64,000 bases of DNA from Candidatus Kapaibacterium sp. (GTDB lineage: Bacteria; Bacteroidota; Ignavibacteria; Kapaibacteriales; UBA4661): assembly GCA_025455065.1 (NCBI GenBank), contig JALONG010000048.1, forward strand, positions 1-64,000, written 5' to 3'. The notes under the pieces were generated by a model. The model saw nothing but the letters and a program-made list of their open reading frames with translations. It had not been told where the DNA came from and ran no database searches. Each line of letters starts with the position of its first letter. The stretch's first letter is position 1. This document shows, piece by piece, positions 15,776 to 26,000 of the stretch. The position numbers were made by a program, and so were the translations under genes.

Positions 15776-17278
15776 ATGGCAACAATAGCTGAAGAAAAAA
15801 CCTCCTCATCCGCAATGGCAAACGAAGCTCAATTTTTCGGGCATCCGCGCGGATTATCGGTCTTGTTCTTTACGGAATTTTGGGAGCGATTTAGTTTTTA
15901 CGGATTGAGAGCGATTCTTCTGCTCTTTATGACTGCACCCGCCGCAGCAAGCGGTATGGCGTTTGACACAACTACTGCCGGTTTTATCTACGGTGTTTAT
16001 ACCTCAATGGCGTATTTAGCAAGCGTTCCGGGCGGTTGGATTGCAGATCATTTAATAGGGCAGCGCAAAGCAATTTTTTATGGTGGAATTTTGATAGCCG
16101 CCGGAAATTTGACCTTAGCACTTCATGGGATGCAGTTTTTATTTCTTGGCTTAGGGTTAGTTGTCTTGGGTACTGGGCTGCTCAAGCCAAATGTCAGCGC
16201 CATTGTCGGTGGATTATATTCGCCTGACGAGTCTGCTCGGCGTGATTCGGGGTTTTCGATTTTTTACATGGGCATCAATCTTGGGGCGTTTGTCGCGCCA
16301 CTTATTGTCGGTGGTTTGGGCGAAAATGTCAATTGGCACTTAGGATTTTTAGCATCGGGAGTCGGGATGATTCTGGGAATTATTTGGTTCCGCTTTGGAA
16401 CGAAGCACTTAGGAACAGCCGGGGAGTTTCAAGCTACCCCCGAAGCCTTTGCAAAGGCAAAGCGGACATTGTTGTTGGGGCTGGTGGGCTTAGTGGTTGT
16501 GGTTGCTCTTGCTGCTGCACTGCATTTTTCGAGTATTCTCCCTTTAACGGTGGACGTAATGAAGAATGTCTTTAACGTTGGCTACTTAGTCATACCAGGG
16601 GCGTTTTTTGCTGTTGTTTTTGCTGACAAAACACTGACTATTGTGGAGAAGAAGCGATTTGTCGTTATCGCCATTTTCTTTTTGCTTTCGGCAATATTCT
16701 GGGGTTCTTTTGAACAGGCAGGAACAACCTTTACACTTTTTGCGCGAGATTACACCAATCGTGAAATCTTTGGAACCTTGCTTCCTGTTTCGTATTTCCA
16801 ATCACTGAACGCAATGTTTATCGTCATTTTTGCGGCAGTCTTTGCGTTGATATGGATGAAACTCGGCGACCGTCAGCCTTCCAGTCCGCTTAAATTCGGT
16901 ATTGGGTTAATACTGGTGGGTGTGGGTTTTTGGATTTTATCCGTCGCAGCCGGAATCGCTGCTAGTGGCACGAAAGTTACCCCGCTTTGGCTTGTGTCGG
17001 TGTATTTGATTCACACGTTTGGTGAGCTTTGCCTCAGCCCCGTGGGATTGAGCAGCATCACAAAACTCGCACCGACGCGGTATGTAAGTCAAGCAATGGG
17101 CATTTGGTTTTTGGGTGCATCGCTGGGGAATTACATTGCCGGACAGGCCGCGGGATACATTGAGCATTTTCCCGCGTCGGAGGTGTTTTTTATTGTCTTT
17201 TGCATTGCTTCGGGTGTGGGGGTATTCATTGCGCTTGTCTCCAAGCCGATTGCGAAGCTTATGGGTGGTGTGAAATAA
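15776..17278 (+). CDS. POT-family (PTR2) proton-coupled peptide transporter
   Basis: 500 residues with about 14 membrane helices. The family signature is clear: FFTEFWERFSFYGLRAIL (first helix, with the ExxERFxYYG-type motif), a second signature around GLGLVVLGTGLLKPNVSAIVG, and FSIFYMGINLGAFVAPL. POT proteins import di- and tripeptides with protons. The ATG at 15776 begins a short polar N-terminus; the frame extends upstream but is low quality. No operon partner is evident. Confidence 0.93.
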   Translation: MATIAEEKTSSSAMANEAQFFGHPRGLSVLFFTEFWERFSFYGLRAILLLFMTAPAAASGMAFDTTTAGFIYGVYTSMAYLASVPGGWIADHLIGQRKAIFYGGILIAAGNLTLALHGMQFLFLGLGLVVLGTGLLKPNVSAIVGGLYSPDESARRDSGFSIFYMGINLGAFVAPLIVGGLGENVNWHLGFLASGVGMILGIIWFRFGTKHLGTAGEFQATPEAFAKAKRTLLLGLVGLVVVVALAAALHFSSILPLTVDVMKNVFNVGYLVIPGAFFAVVFADKTLTIVEKKRFVVIAIFFLLSAIFWGSFEQAGTTFTLFARDYTNREIFGTLLPVSYFQSLNAMFIVIFAAVFALIWMKLGDRQPSSPLKFGIGLILVGVGFWILSVAAGIAASGTKVTPLWLVSVYLIHTFGELCLSPVGLSSITKLAPTRYVSQAMGIWFLGASLGNYIAGQAAGYIEHFPASEVFFIVFCIASGVGVFIALVSKPIAKLMGGVK

Positions 17279-17300
17279 ATTTTCCGACTTTTTATACTGC

Positions 17301-17505
17301 CAATAGTCTGGACATTTTTAAAGAATCTAGGTTTTATGCAGGTTTCAAGCCGCGCTGTTTTTTACTCGAAATCTAGGTTTTATGCGGATTCCAGCAAAAA
17401 AGAAAATTTTGTCAGAAGCCCCATAAAATCTCAATTCTTGCTCAAAAACTTCCTGCTCTACAAGCCGCATAAAATCTAGCTTTTTGAAAAATGTCCGAAC
17501 TATTG
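17301..17505. repeat. MITE-like element A, long copy
   Basis: 205 bp bounded by inverted ends: CAATAGTCTGGACATTTTT (17301-17319) and AAAAATGTCCGAACTATTG (17487-17505). The similarity between ends extends inward to about 40 bp and includes copies of CTAGGTTTTATGC in opposite orientations. No ORF. A 135-bp internal-deletion relative lies at 36570-36704. The remaining spacer to 17658 shows nothing recognisable. Confidence 0.75.
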
Positions 17506-17658
17506 TTCCCATAGAGATGCTCAAAAATCATCCACAATACCACACCATCAGGAACTACGTTATTGCTTCTTAATTTTGTCCGAACCATTGATTGAATGAA
17601 CCTACTCTAATCACGAACTTGAGCTGCCTCCGAAAAACTGGACAGGTAGCATAGACGT

Positions 17659-18740
17659 GAATTCAAGTTACAAGTGCGAAAGTTGTAACGTGTTGGAACA
17701 GAATACCTCTGCTGGAGTTCGGAAGTCGAGAACCTTTCAAGGTCGGTTGTTTAATTTGTCCATAATTTTTTGACAATCCTCTTGGGTGAGATGCTCAAAG
17801 CCCATGGACTTTGGCAGGTACTGTCGAATCAAGCCGTTGGTATTCTCGTTGGTTCCTCGCTCCCACGAATGGTAGGGATGGGCAAAGAAGAATAACGCCT
17901 CCAACGTCTCGGCAATACGCTCAAACTTGGCAAATTCTTTGCCGTTATCGGCGGTGATACTCTTGACCTTATCACTAAAGGGCGTGAGAATCTCAATGGT
18001 TTTCTCTGCGCACGGCTCGGCGTGTTTGCCGACGAGTTTGCCGATGACCGTGAAGCGACTCGTGCGTTCAACTATTGTTACGATTGCTCCATCATGGCTC
18101 TTGCCAATGACGGTATCAATTTCCTAATGCCCGATATCGTCACGTGATTCAACCTCTGCCGGACGAGCATCAATGGACACTTTATTCGGTATCTGCCCAC
18201 GCTCTTGCTTGGAACCATAGCCTTTACGGTATTTCTTCGGAATATGGCGCAAATGCTCATAGAGCGTCCCGCCGACGCGCTTGTCGTCCCAAATATGCTG
18301 ATAAATGCGCTCATGCGATACCATCGCAATCCCTTCACGCTCGGCGCGTCCAACAATCTGTTCCGGCGAGAAATCTTTCCGAATCCATGCCTCAACCTGT
18401 AAGCGTATCGTAGAGGTAAAGTACACCTTGCGCGGCTTCGAGGCTTGACGCATCGCTGCTTTATCATTCGCTTGTTTCGGGCGGTAGCCCTTGAGACCGG
18501 TGTTCCGATTGATTTCCCGATAGATACTCGAAGGATGCTTCCCAAGCGATGAGGCTATCGCGCTCTTGGGCACTTTCTCGGTAAGTTTCTCATATATTTC
18601 GTATCTTTCCTCTTGGGTGAAATGCTGGTACATAACGATGTGCCTTTCGTTGGTGGATGACTCTTGGTCGGGTTTCTGCCAAAATAGGCATTTCACCCGA
18701 TTTTTATCATCTCAACTTTTCGCACTTACAACTTGAATTC
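17659..18740 (-). mobile_element. IS30-family insertion sequence, transposase inactivated
   Basis: About 1,080 bp. The ends are imperfect inverted repeats: the left begins GAATTCAAGTTACAAGTGCG (17659) and the right, read inward, begins GAATTCAAGTTGTAAGTGCG (ending at 18740); both continue GAAA(A)GTTG. One minus-strand transposase gene fills it. No target duplication is obvious. Size and gene content fit the IS30 family. Confidence 0.85.
17737..18633 (-). pseudogene. IS30-family transposase with an in-frame amber codon
   Basis: Translating through one TAG at 18124-18126 gives a full IS30 transposase of 298 codons. The N-terminal helix-turn-helix region (YQHFTQEERYEIYEKL, SAIASSLGKHPSSIYREI) and the DDE catalytic domain are present: EIDTVIG just after the stop, then SITADNGKEFAKFE and HPYHSWERGTNENTNGLIRQYLP, ending at 17737. 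The TAG is codon 170, in RDDIGH*EIDTVIG, where the family normally has Trp (GHWEIDT). A TGG-to-TAG change therefore separates the DNA-binding half from the catalytic half. No frameshift is seen. It should be inactive unless suppressed. Confidence 0.9.
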
Positions 18741-18975
18741 AAGAACTAATGTAGAAACGACACTGCACGAAATGGGCGATGATTCAACCACCTCACAAAA
18801 AAATGTTTGATATATCACATACTTTCTGCAACTTGCGTGTTTTGCGTATCATCCTCTCGTTAGACCTTATAATGACAATTCCTGCATCCGCAAGGAACTA
18901 TCACGCGCTCACAGGCATATTACGAGGAAATTGCTTCAAAAGCGCATCATTACGACTCATCCAAAACCATTCTTT
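18741..18975. promoter_or_regulatory. Upstream region of mreB
   Basis: About 235 bases between the IS30 end and mreB, with no convincing gene. This region must carry the mreBCD promoter; I could not pick out a reliable -35/-10 pair. Confidence 0.35.
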
Positions 18976-19998
18976 ATGGCACTTGGCATTTTTTCCAACG
19001 ACATTGCTATTGATTTAGGCACAGCAAATACGCTTATCTGGGTAAAAGGGAAAGGCATTGTTCTGAACGAGCCGTCCGTGGTGGCATTTGACCGCGTAAG
19101 CAAGCGCATCGTCGCTATCGGACACGAAGCTCGCTCTATGGTGGGCAAAACTCACCGCGATATTGAAACCATTCGCCCACTTCAAGACGGCGTAATTGCT
19201 GATTTTGAGATTACCGAAGGAATGTTACGTGCGCTTATTCGCAAGATTTCTCCCCAGTGGCAGCCTGCACGCCGCGTGGTTATTTGCGTTCCGTCCGGCA
19301 TTACCGAAGTGGAAAAACGCGCCGTACGCGACAGTGCCGAACACGCCGGAGCAAAAGAAGTTTATCTCATCTCCGAGCCGATGGCGGCTGCAATCGGCAT
19401 CAATCTTAACGTTGCCGAACCCGTCGGAAACCTGATTGTGGATATTGGCGGTGGCACAACGGAAATTGCGCTTATTTCTTTATCAGGCATTGTGGGGCAT
19501 CAGTCCATCCGCGTTGCAGGCGACGAAATGACGGATTCCATTGTGCAATACTTCAAGCAAAATTACAATATCCTCATCGGCGACCGCACGGCGGAAATGA
19601 TTAAATGTCAAGTTGGCTCTGCTGTGCCGTTTGCAGAGGAAGTGGCTATCGAAGTCAAAGGGCGCGACCTCGTTGCCGGTATTCCGCGCATGATTCGCGT
19701 CAGTTCGGCTGATATTCGTCAGGCGCTGAACCCGACCATTACGGAAATGATTGACGCTATTAAAACGCTTTTGGAACGAATGCCGCCGGAACTTTCCGCC
19801 GATATTTTTGACAGAGGTATCATGCTCACAGGCGGCGGAGCGCTGCTGAAAGGCTTAGACGAGCGTATCCGCTTGGAGACAAACTTGCCTGTTCACGTCG
19901 CTGAAGACCCGCTCACGGCAGTCGTGCGTGGCACAGGCAAGGTGCTTGAGAATATTGACGAATACTCGGCTGTTTTGATTAAGAACCGCCGATATTAA
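18976..19998 (+). CDS. mreB: Rod shape-determining protein MreB
   Basis: 340-residue bacterial actin that guides lateral wall synthesis. The phosphate-1 loop is DLGTANTLI (13-21). Other ATPase motifs include the phosphate-2 loop in LIVDIGGGTTE and the adenosine motif LTGGGALLKGLDE. The ATG at 18976 starts the usual MreB N-terminus (MALGIFSNDIAIDLG); the frame upstream is not family sequence. First gene of an mreB-mreC-mreD group, with spacers of 128 and 381 nt, wider than usual. Confidence 0.97.
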   Translation: MALGIFSNDIAIDLGTANTLIWVKGKGIVLNEPSVVAFDRVSKRIVAIGHEARSMVGKTHRDIETIRPLQDGVIADFEITEGMLRALIRKISPQWQPARRVVICVPSGITEVEKRAVRDSAEHAGAKEVYLISEPMAAAIGINLNVAEPVGNLIVDIGGGTTEIALISLSGIVGHQSIRVAGDEMTDSIVQYFKQNYNILIGDRTAEMIKCQVGSAVPFAEEVAIEVKGRDLVAGIPRMIRVSSADIRQALNPTITEMIDAIKTLLERMPPELSADIFDRGIMLTGGGALLKGLDERIRLETNLPVHVAEDPLTAVVRGTGKVLENIDEYSAVLIKNRRY

Positions 19999-20017
19999 AA
20001 AAGATACCGAATAATTT

Positions 20018-20060
20018 GAAAGCGCGTTAGCCGCAAAACCTTTGCGCTTAACGCGCTTTC
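20018..20060 (+). promoter_or_regulatory. Strong hairpin between mreB and mreC
   Basis: A 12-bp perfect stem (20018-20029 with 20049-20060) encloses an inner CGCAAA/TTTGCG pairing. It is not followed by a T-run, so it looks more like a transcript-stabilising or attenuating hairpin than a simple terminator. It would separate mreB (needed at high copy) from mreC and mreD. Confidence 0.55.
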
Positions 20061-20126
20061 TCGCACTTCAGACCTGAGGACAAATGTTATGCACATTTTC
20101 TCCACAATTCGCTCGGCAAATCCGCA

Positions 20127-21137
20127 ATGATACGCATCCTCGAACTTATCGTCCGTTTCAAAGAGTACGTGGTTTTATGCGTCCTCGTGGCGATGTGTTT
20201 TTTGCTGATGACCTTTGGCAATGCCGCGAAACTGCGTGGGTTTCGGATTCTGCTCATCAGCACGATTGGTAATGTGCAAGAATCTCTGTCGTGGCTGCCG
20301 AATCCGCTTACGATTCTCAGTGATAATGCAGCGTTGCGGGATGAAAACTATCGTCTGAGCCGCGAAATAGCACAAACACGACGTGCGGTAGCAGAAAATG
20401 AGCGCTTTCGGGCATTGTTGCAATTCCGTGATTCGAGTGATTACGCCGTGCGCCCGGCACGAATCGTGGGGCGCATTATGGACAAATCGCGCTATTATCT
20501 CACACTCAACGCCGGAGCGCTTGACAGCGTGTTCACAGGTATGCCGATTGTGAATGACAAAGGCTTAGTGGGTTTTGTCTTCTCGTCCGCACGGCATCAC
20601 GCCATTGTTCAGACGATTTTAGACAAAGACACACGCATTGCAGCGAAGGTAGAACGAAGCCGCGTAAACGGCATCATTGCTTGGGAAGGCGGCGCAAACT
20701 TGTATCTGACTAACGTTGCAAAAACTGAAGATGTGAAAGAAGGTGATATTGTCGTAACGTCGGATTACAGTAGTCGTTATCCGGCGGATATTGCGATTGG
20801 AAAAATTGTTGAGAAAAAAGATGAACCAACGACGCTATTTTGGAAACTCCGCATTGAGCCTGCGGTTCATTTTCCGTCGCTGGAGTACGTCTTTGTTGGC
20901 TTGCAGCCACCTGATGAAGAGCGCTTGCTTGTCGAAGAACTCTTGGAGAAGCGCATGAAAAAAGGCGAGGTAAACAAAGAAACCTCCAATCGCGCTCGTG
21001 AGGCAATCCGTGAGGCAAACCGCCTCAGCCGCGAAGCCACAAAAGAAGCCGCAAAAGAGGCTGAGCGACAAGCGGCACGAGATTCCATCAATAAACTCCG
21101 CCAAACAGCACCGAAAGACAGCACGGAAGAGCAATAA
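20127..21137 (+). CDS. mreC: Rod shape-determining protein MreC
   Basis: 336 residues. MreC is a bitopic periplasmic organiser linking MreB to wall synthases. Visible: short cytoplasmic N-terminus, one membrane span (about 13-31), a coiled coil (about 65-95), then the double beta-barrel region (PARIVGRIMDKSRYYLTLNAG, GMPIVNDKGLVGFV, GDIVVTSDYSSRYP). The tail (about 270-336) is unusually charged and Arg/Glu/Ala-rich, with repeats like EANRLSREATKEAAKEAER, beyond the normal end of the family fold. Confidence 0.94.
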   Translation: MIRILELIVRFKEYVVLCVLVAMCFLLMTFGNAAKLRGFRILLISTIGNVQESLSWLPNPLTILSDNAALRDENYRLSREIAQTRRAVAENERFRALLQFRDSSDYAVRPARIVGRIMDKSRYYLTLNAGALDSVFTGMPIVNDKGLVGFVFSSARHHAIVQTILDKDTRIAAKVERSRVNGIIAWEGGANLYLTNVAKTEDVKEGDIVVTSDYSSRYPADIAIGKIVEKKDEPTTLFWKLRIEPAVHFPSLEYVFVGLQPPDEERLLVEELLEKRMKKGEVNKETSNRAREAIREANRLSREATKEAAKEAERQAARDSINKLRQTAPKDSTEEQ

Positions 21138-21231
21138 CAGTGTTGAGTTTTGAGGGTAACTTTTGAGTGGTAAATTTTGAACAAACTCCCCATAAAACCT
21201 AGGAATGCAATCAAAATAAGTCAGTCATCTT

Positions 21232-21364
21232 GCCGTAGCATAGACATTCTTGTCTGTGCCCTTAACGCCGTTAGGCGTAATTGCCGAAAGCATTCTAAAG
21301 ACTGACTTTGAAGATAATTCGCTTCGCTCATTTTGGTCACAGACAAGAATGTCTGTGCTACGGC
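21232..21364. repeat. Inverted pair of palindromic CACAGACATTCTTGTCTGTG repeats
   Basis: Arms at 21232-21259 and 21337-21364 are inverted copies of about 28 bp (GCCGTAGCAYAGACATTCTTG and onward), differing at about two positions. Each arm is itself a small hairpin (CACAGAC/GTCTGTG around ATTCTT). About 77 bp lie between. A third single copy occurs at 51819-51840. The element sits in the mreC-mreD spacer and could fold in the transcript. Confidence 0.8.
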
Positions 21365-21395
21365 GAAGATAGTTCGCTTAATTTTGCTCGTGCTC

Positions 21396-21470
21396 CCTAG
21401 TACCCAGAACCTATAACCTAAACCCCGCATAAAACCTAGTACCCGGAACCAATAACCCAGAACCTGACCC
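21396..21470. repeat. CTAGTACCCAGAACC / GCATAAAACCTAG micro-repeats
   Basis: The spacer before mreD holds two copies of CTAGTACCC(A/G)GAACC (21398 and 21435 regions), another CCCAGAACC, and the shared CCGCATAAAACCTAG (21425-21439). A related CTAGAACCCAGAACC lies near 41560, in front of atpA. These look like degenerate dispersed repeats. Confidence 0.55.
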
Positions 21471-21518
21471 TTGGACTTTTTCCGCTCACAAACGCCCTTC
21501 GCAGACCGTGAAGCCTTG

Positions 21519-22013
21519 ATGAATAATCCGGTCTTGCGATACATCGCTTACGCAATCGCGGCTTTATTGCTGGCTGTTGCGACGGTGGTGCTTGTGCCGT
21601 TTATTGCCATTGACGGCATTGTACCGGATGTGATGCTAATTTGGGCAATTTGGGTGGCGCTGAATGAAGGGCAGATGATTGGTATGCTGGCGGGCTTTGG
21701 AGCAGGTCTGCTTTTTGATGTCGTCTCGGCAGACGTGGTTGGTTCTAATGCGCTGGCAAAAGTGATAGCGGTTTTTGTGGCAGGATATTTTTATCTCGAA
21801 ACCCGCGAACAAGAAATGACGGGCAGTTTGCGCTTTCCGATGATTGTGGCGCTTTGTGCCGTCGTTCACAACGTGATTTACTACTTTTTTTACCTTCGCC
21901 CGACGGAGATAGATTTTGTGCAGTTTTTCTTGCGCTATGGGCTTTTGACGGCGCTTTACACGGTGGTTTTGTCGCTGATTCCCATGCTCATTATTTCGCG
22001 GCAGAAAGATTGA
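21519..22013 (+). CDS. mreD: Rod shape-determining protein MreD
   Basis: 164-residue integral membrane protein with five or six helices, the normal size and hydrophobicity for MreD. The typical segment VPDVMLIWAIWVALNEGQMIGMLAG aligns with MreD helices 2-3, and it ends with a short basic tail. It follows mreC after a repeat-filled spacer. No rodA or mrdA follows, so the wall synthase genes lie elsewhere. Confidence 0.85.
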   Translation: MNNPVLRYIAYAIAALLLAVATVVLVPFIAIDGIVPDVMLIWAIWVALNEGQMIGMLAGFGAGLLFDVVSADVVGSNALAKVIAVFVAGYFYLETREQEMTGSLRFPMIVALCAVVHNVIYYFFYLRPTEIDFVQFFLRYGLLTALYTVVLSLIPMLIISRQKD

Positions 22014-22039
22014 TGCAAAGCATTTCCTGTAAATGATTT

Positions 22040-22912
22040 ATGATGACTGAACAAGAAATCCCGATTCCCGTCGCACACCTATTCGCAAGGCTTGATACGC
22101 TCTTGATTGACCTGCTTGGCAGTCTTGACGATGAGGATTGGTCAAAGCCCACACTTGCGGGTGCATGGACGGTGAAAGACATCGCAGCCCATTTGCTGGA
22201 CACAAATTGCAGAGCGCTTGCCATTCAGCGCGACGGCTATTACGACATAAAACCGCCTCAAGCGGCGCTTGAATCTTACTCCGGCTTGGTGGAGTGGTTG
22301 GACAGCCTCAATCACGAATGGGTGCAGGCTGCAAAGCGCCTCAGTCCTCGTGTTTTGGTGCAGCTTTTGGAAATAACGGGCAAAGAAACAAGCGCCTACT
22401 ATGCTTCCACCGACCCTTGGGTAATCGCGCCTTTTGGCGTTGCATGGGCTGGCGAAGAGCAAAGCTACCAGTGGATGCACCTCGCACGGGAATACACCGA
22501 AAAGTGGCATCACCAGCAGCAAATACGCGAGGCGCTGGGCAAGAGCAAAGGTCAGCCCGAACGATTGATGACACGAGAACTGTTTTACCCCAATATCGCA
22601 ACCTTTATGCGTGGTCTGCCACACACCTATCGCAGTGTGGAAGCGGCTTTGGAGACGGTCGTCGAAATTATCATCGAAAGCGAAGCCGGAGGAACATGGT
22701 ATCTGCAACGCGGAAAAACCGCATGGAATCTGGCTCCTGAAGCATCATCTTCGCCAAGCGCAACAGTAACGTTACCGCCGGAAACCGCATGGAAACTCTT
22801 CACGCGGGGAATTTCCCAAGCGGAAGCCAAGCAGCAAATACGGATGCAGGGCGATGAAACACTTGGAATGCCCGTATTATCTATGCTTTCGATTATGGCA
22901 AAACCGCGATAA
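22040..22912 (+). CDS. DinB/MDMPI-like protein (maleylpyruvate isomerase N-terminal family)
   Basis: 290 residues. The N-terminal four-helix bundle carries the family signature LAGAWTVKDIAAHLLD (about 40-55), and a His in REYTEKWHHQQQI (about 155-166) is a probable metal ligand. The C-terminal 90 residues (EIIIESEAGGTWYLQRG, then VTLPPETAWKLFTRGIS) resemble the sterol-carrier-like domain paired with this bundle in TIGR03083-type proteins. Some relatives use mycothiol or another thiol cofactor; the substrate here is unknown. It starts 26 nt after mreD and may be co-transcribed. Confidence 0.75.
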   Translation: MMTEQEIPIPVAHLFARLDTLLIDLLGSLDDEDWSKPTLAGAWTVKDIAAHLLDTNCRALAIQRDGYYDIKPPQAALESYSGLVEWLDSLNHEWVQAAKRLSPRVLVQLLEITGKETSAYYASTDPWVIAPFGVAWAGEEQSYQWMHLAREYTEKWHHQQQIREALGKSKGQPERLMTRELFYPNIATFMRGLPHTYRSVEAALETVVEIIIESEAGGTWYLQRGKTAWNLAPEASSSPSATVTLPPETAWKLFTRGISQAEAKQQIRMQGDETLGMPVLSMLSIMAKPR

Positions 22913-23056
22913 AATCGTATTTTTGTAAAGATTGTTCCCACGAGCAAGCGCAAGCAGCATTGCGATTGCTCCTTTTCCAACCATTCCTATTCAAGGTCAA
23001 AAGCCACATTTTGAAAAAATGTGCGCTTGTGAGCCTTGATTATCCCCTGTTATTCC

Positions 23057-26000
23057 ATGTATTTATCTGAAATTGAAATTTTCGGCTTTAAGTCCTTTGC
23101 CGTCAAAACTCCTGTGAAATTCACGCCCGGCATGACCGCTATTGTCGGTCCCAACGGCTGCGGCAAAACCAACGTTGTAGATGCTTTGCGCTGGGTTTTG
23201 GGTGAGCAGAAGGCTTCCACGCTGCGTTCCGACAAAATGCACGATGTTATTTTCAACGGCACGAAAAACCGCCGCCCGCTTGGTTTGGCGGAAGTGTCGC
23301 TGACGGTGCAGAATAATCGCGGTGTGCTGCCGACGGAGTATTCTGCCGTCAAAATCACGCGCCGCCTTTTCCGAAGCGGTGAAAGCCAATACCTTCTGAA
23401 CGGCACGGAATGTCGCTTGCGCGATATTACCGACCTTTTTATGGATACCGGCATGGGACCGGATGCCTACTCGGTGATTGAGTTAAAAATGATTGAAACT
23501 ATTCTCAGCAATCGCACCGACGAGCGCCGCCGCCTTTTTGAAGAAGCCGCCGGAGTAACGAAGTACAAAACCCGCCGGCGCGAGGCGGAGCGCAAGTTGG
23601 AGACGATTCAAGGCGACCTTTCGCGGATTAACGATATTGTTGTAGAAGTGCAGAAAGTCGTGCGTTCGCTCTCGCGCCAAGCCGCAAAAGCGAAGTTAGC
23701 GGCAGAAATTGGCGGAAAGCTGCGCAATGTCGAGCGTGTGATGCTTCAGCACGAATACGCACAACTCCTGCGTTTGGCACAGCCGCTTGAACAAGGCATC
23801 ACCACGGAACGCGCCGCTAAAGAGCGCTACGAACAGGAATTGCAAGACGCAGAAGCAGTCTTGGCGAAGTTGGAAGCACAGCAAAACGAGATACAGAGCC
23901 GTTTGCAAGCCGCTGAGTCTGCGTTTGTGGAAGCACAGCGCCGCCAAATGTCCGCGTCGCAAGAACGCGCTGTTGCCAATGAGCGCCTTATTGCGCTGGA
24001 ACGCAGTCGTGAACGGGCATTGAAGGATGCTGCCGAACTCAAAGAAGCAATCGCTCAAGCAGAAATCCGCCTTGCCGAAAACCGTGCCGCGCTTGATGCT
24101 TCCGAGCGAGATTTGGAACAAGCCGAAAGCGCCCACGCAAGCCTCAAAGCCATTGCCGATGAAATCAGCGCTCAGGCACAGACCGCCCGCGCTAATGCCC
24201 GTACCGCAAACGACGCAGTGATGAGCCTTTTGAACCAAATCAATGCTGTCCGTGCTGATTCCGAGCGCACGATTGCTGCCTTAAACGCCCTTCGTCAGCG
24301 CAAAAGCGAGACAGAACGCGCTATGCAGCAACAACAAGAAAAACTCCTCCTGACGCAGCGAGACCACGAGGCATCACAGCAGCTAGGTTCTGAGCATGAA
24401 CTCCGTGTGCGCCGCGCCGAAGATGAACTCCGCATTGCCCAAGAAACCACCGAAGCACTCCAAGCCGAAATCTCAGCAATGGAGCGGGATTCAGCAAGTT
24501 TGCAAGCAGACCTCAGCCGCAAAACCGCATCACTCGAATTTCTGCAAGGCTTGGTAAACACCGCCGACACCGCACAATTCCTGATGAAAACCGCAGAATG
24601 GCAGCCTTCACGCCGCATTACGCTTGCTGAAGCAGTTTCGGCGGATGAGCGGTATCGCGTTGCGCTGGCTTCGGCATTGGGCGAAGCAGCAAACTACTTT
24701 GTCGTGGAAACCGCACAGGAAGCCGCTTCTGCGATTGCTGCGCTGAAAAATGCCAATAAGGGCAAAGCAACGTTTATTTGCTTGGAACGAGTTCCGATGC
24801 GGGATGCACCCGCTACTTCGGCATTGCCGTATTTGAGCGAAGTTGTGAACGTCAGCAATGAAGCGCCTCACAGCATAGCACTCCGCAACGTCCTCCGCAA
24901 CACACTCGGCGGAATGGTTTGCGCAGAAAGTCCCGAAGCCGCACGGGAGGCTGTCGAGCAGGGATTGTGCGAAGCAGCCGTTTCGCCGGACGGTGCAATT
25001 TTCCGCAAGAACGGACAAATCAAAGGTGGCGGCACAAATCCCACCGAAGGCGCTGCAATCGGGCGCACAGAGCAAATTGAAACGCTGAAGCAGGAAATAA
25101 GCGCCTTGCAGACGCAGATTGCCGAACTTCGCGCTACCATTACCGAAAAAACGGCGCTCCGCAAAGAACTGAGTCCGAATCGCCTCGCCGACGCGCTTCG
25201 TCAAGCGGAAGCCGCTAAAAGCAAGCATGAACAGGCGCTTGGGCAACTGCGTTTTCAGGTGGAATCGCTTGAAGAAGCACTCGACCAAAAGCAAAACGAT
25301 ATTGACCGCTTTGTGGCGGAAATGCGTGCGTTGGAAGAAGCCCAAGCCGCAGAAAGCGCTCAGGGCAATGAAGTGGAGGAACTCGTGCAGCGCAAACACG
25401 CTGCCGAAGACCATTTGGCGGCAATGCAAAAAGCGCTTGCCGATGTCGAGGAAGAACTCGCAAGCCGCACAGATGAAGCCCGCACAGCCGAAATGCAGCT
25501 TGTGGAATTGCGCGGCGAACACCGTTCACTCGCAAGCAGTGTCGAGCGTTTGGAAGCAGAAATTTCCTCGCTGGAAGAGCGTAGCCACAAGCGCGAAGAA
25601 GAAGCAATAGCAGCACAAGCAGAACACGATGCCCTTGAAGAGCGCTTCAGCACTATGGAAGCGGAACTTTCCCTTTTGCAAAGCGAGGCAACAAGCGCTG
25701 AGGCAGTGCGCGACGGCGTTGCAGCAGAGCAGGCAGAAATTCGCCTGCAAATCCAGCGCGAAAGCGAGGAAACACGGAGCGTTCGCCGTGAAGCCGAAGC
25801 AGTAACGACGCGCCTTCACAAAGGAGAGTTGGATTTGACCAATTTACAAAATCGTCTGGAAGCCGCACGGGAAAGGGCTACGGAAGAATTTGCGATTGAC
25901 CTTACGACATTTCAATCCCCTGAAGCCTTGGAAGAATCAGCCCTTAGCGACAATGCAACGCTCTTTGAGGACGAAAAATTTGACCTTTCGCGCTTAAAAA

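Noticed and set aside
18124-18126. Recoded TAG (pyrrolysine or selenocysteine) in the transposase
   Set aside because: The position is Trp in the family, no other gene here uses in-frame TAG, and selenocysteine uses TGA; a plain nonsense change is simpler.
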